Assembly (NCBI GenBank): GCA_030691555.1
Contig: JAUYEB010000099.1
Location: 1 to 5,643, forward strand
DNA length: 5,643 nucleotides
Origin: Candidatus Bathyarchaeota archaeon
GTDB lineage: Archaea; Thermoproteota; Bathyarchaeia; TCS64
Direction: 5' to 3'
In this document: positions 5,290-5,643 of the stretch, one piece after another
Layout: each line of letters opens with the position of its first letter
How positions within the stretch are numbered: the first letter of the stretch is position 1
Position numbers and translations under genes: made by a program
Notes under the pieces: model-generated
Database searches by the model: none
What the model saw: the letters and a program-made list of their open reading frames with translations, nothing else
What the model was told of the DNA's origin: nothing

Positions 5290-5643
5290 CTAGAGCCTCC
5301 TCGTCGTCACTCCCTCGTCGGTGAGGTTTACCCTCATGGAGTGGCCCCTCGCGGCCCTGATCCCCCTCTCGACCTTGCCGAGGTCCTCCTCCTCCGCGAG
5401 TGCTATCATGCATCCTCCGCCTCCCGCGCCGGTGAGCTTCGCCCCCAGTGCTCCCTCGCGCCTCGCCGCGTAGACGAGGTCGTCGAGCTCCTGGGTCGAG
5501 ACGCCTATCGAGGTCAATAGGCCGTGGTTTATGTTCATCAGGTCGCCGAGCTTGTCCGTGTCCCTGCGTAGGAGGGCGTCGAGGCCGGTCTGGGAGAGGC
5601 CCGCCATGGTGTAGATTATGGGGTCGACGACCTCGGGGTTCCT
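5290..5643 (-). CDS. mvk: Mevalonate kinase, C-terminal part (cut by window edge)
   Basis: GHMP-family kinase that converts mevalonate to 5-phosphomevalonate, the first committed phosphorylation of isoprenoid synthesis. Only the last 117 codons are present; the ATP-binding glycine loop and catalytic base lie outside the window. Visible parts include DKLGDLMNINHGLL, STQELDDLVYAARR, and GALGAKLTGAGGGGCMIAL. The last is GHMP motif 3, the glycine-rich C-terminal signature that closes the active site. This combination is characteristic of archaeal mevalonate kinases and argues against homoserine kinase or a diphosphomevalonate decarboxylase. There is an ATG at 5607, but the frame is open and family-like upstream of it (RNPEVVDPIIYT), so it is internal and not a start. 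The gene ends with TAG at 5292-5290, and its final AGG AGG codons supply the Shine-Dalgarno of ipk. It is the furthest upstream visible gene of the mvk-ipk-fni operon. Confidence 0.95.
   Translation of the reverse strand, partial: RNPEVVDPIIYTMAGLSQTGLDALLRRDTDKLGDLMNINHGLLTSIGVSTQELDDLVYAARREGALGAKLTGAGGGGCMIALAEEEDLGKVERGIRAARGHSMRVNLTDEGVTTRRL
5296..5302 (-). promoter_or_regulatory. Shine-Dalgarno GAGGAGG that fixes the ipk start
   Basis: The minus strand reads GAGGAGG at 5302-5296, formed by the last arginine codons of mvk. It lies 7 bases before CTG 5288, an ideal distance; 16 bases before CTG 5279; and 34 bases before GTG 5261. It is the main sequence argument that ipk begins at CTG 5288. 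Confidence 0.7.

Noticed and set aside
5290..5607. Mevalonate kinase beginning at ATG 5607
   Set aside because: Family-like sequence continues in frame upstream to the window edge, so this ATG is an internal methionine of a truncated gene.

Overview
The window looks like a high-GC archaeal chromosome segment, not mobile or accessory DNA. Four things point to Archaea: an L7Ae-type ribosomal protein N-terminus; a glutamyl-tRNA synthetase with the archaeal/eukaryotic-type N-terminal extension and C-terminal domain; an isopentenyl phosphate kinase next to mevalonate kinase and type 2 IPP isomerase; and AT-rich TATA-like boxes about 25 bases ahead of probable transcription starts. The HLGS form of the synthetase HIGH motif and the L7Ae N-terminus lean towards the TACK/Bathyarchaeia side, but the sequence alone does not settle the lineage.

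Layout from right to left along the minus strand: 3' part of mevalonate kinase (cut by the window edge), isopentenyl phosphate kinase, type 2 isopentenyl-diphosphate isomerase, geranylgeranyl diphosphate synthase, glutamyl-tRNA synthetase, and the first codons of ribosomal protein L7Ae (cut by the left edge). The only plus-strand gene, 1996-2346, encodes a 116-residue protein I do not recognise. It sits between the prenyl synthase and gltX, diverging from gltX and converging on the prenyl synthase gene.

The lipid genes cover much of one pathway: mevalonate is phosphorylated, isopentenyl phosphate (made by enzymes not seen here) is converted to IPP by IPK, IPP is isomerised to DMAPP by Fni, and GGPP synthase condenses them to the C20 precursor of archaeal ether lipids. 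mvk, ipk and fni are packed with gaps of 1 and 4 bases, and each downstream Shine-Dalgarno lies in the end of the preceding gene, so they look like one translationally coupled operon. The GGPP synthase gene has its own TATA-like box and no Shine-Dalgarno, suggesting a leaderless start.

The most notable observation is the start of ipk. The catalytic Lys and the first Gly-Gly lie upstream of the first ATG/GTG/TTG in the frame. The only well-placed initiation codon is CTG at 5288, seven bases after a GAGGAGG and one base after the mvk stop. The unknown plus-strand gene and the AT-rich divergent promoter region with a perfect inverted repeat are the other places worth a look. All intergenic gaps are shorter than 300 bases. 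I saw no tRNA, rRNA, CRISPR array, insertion sequence or long repeat.
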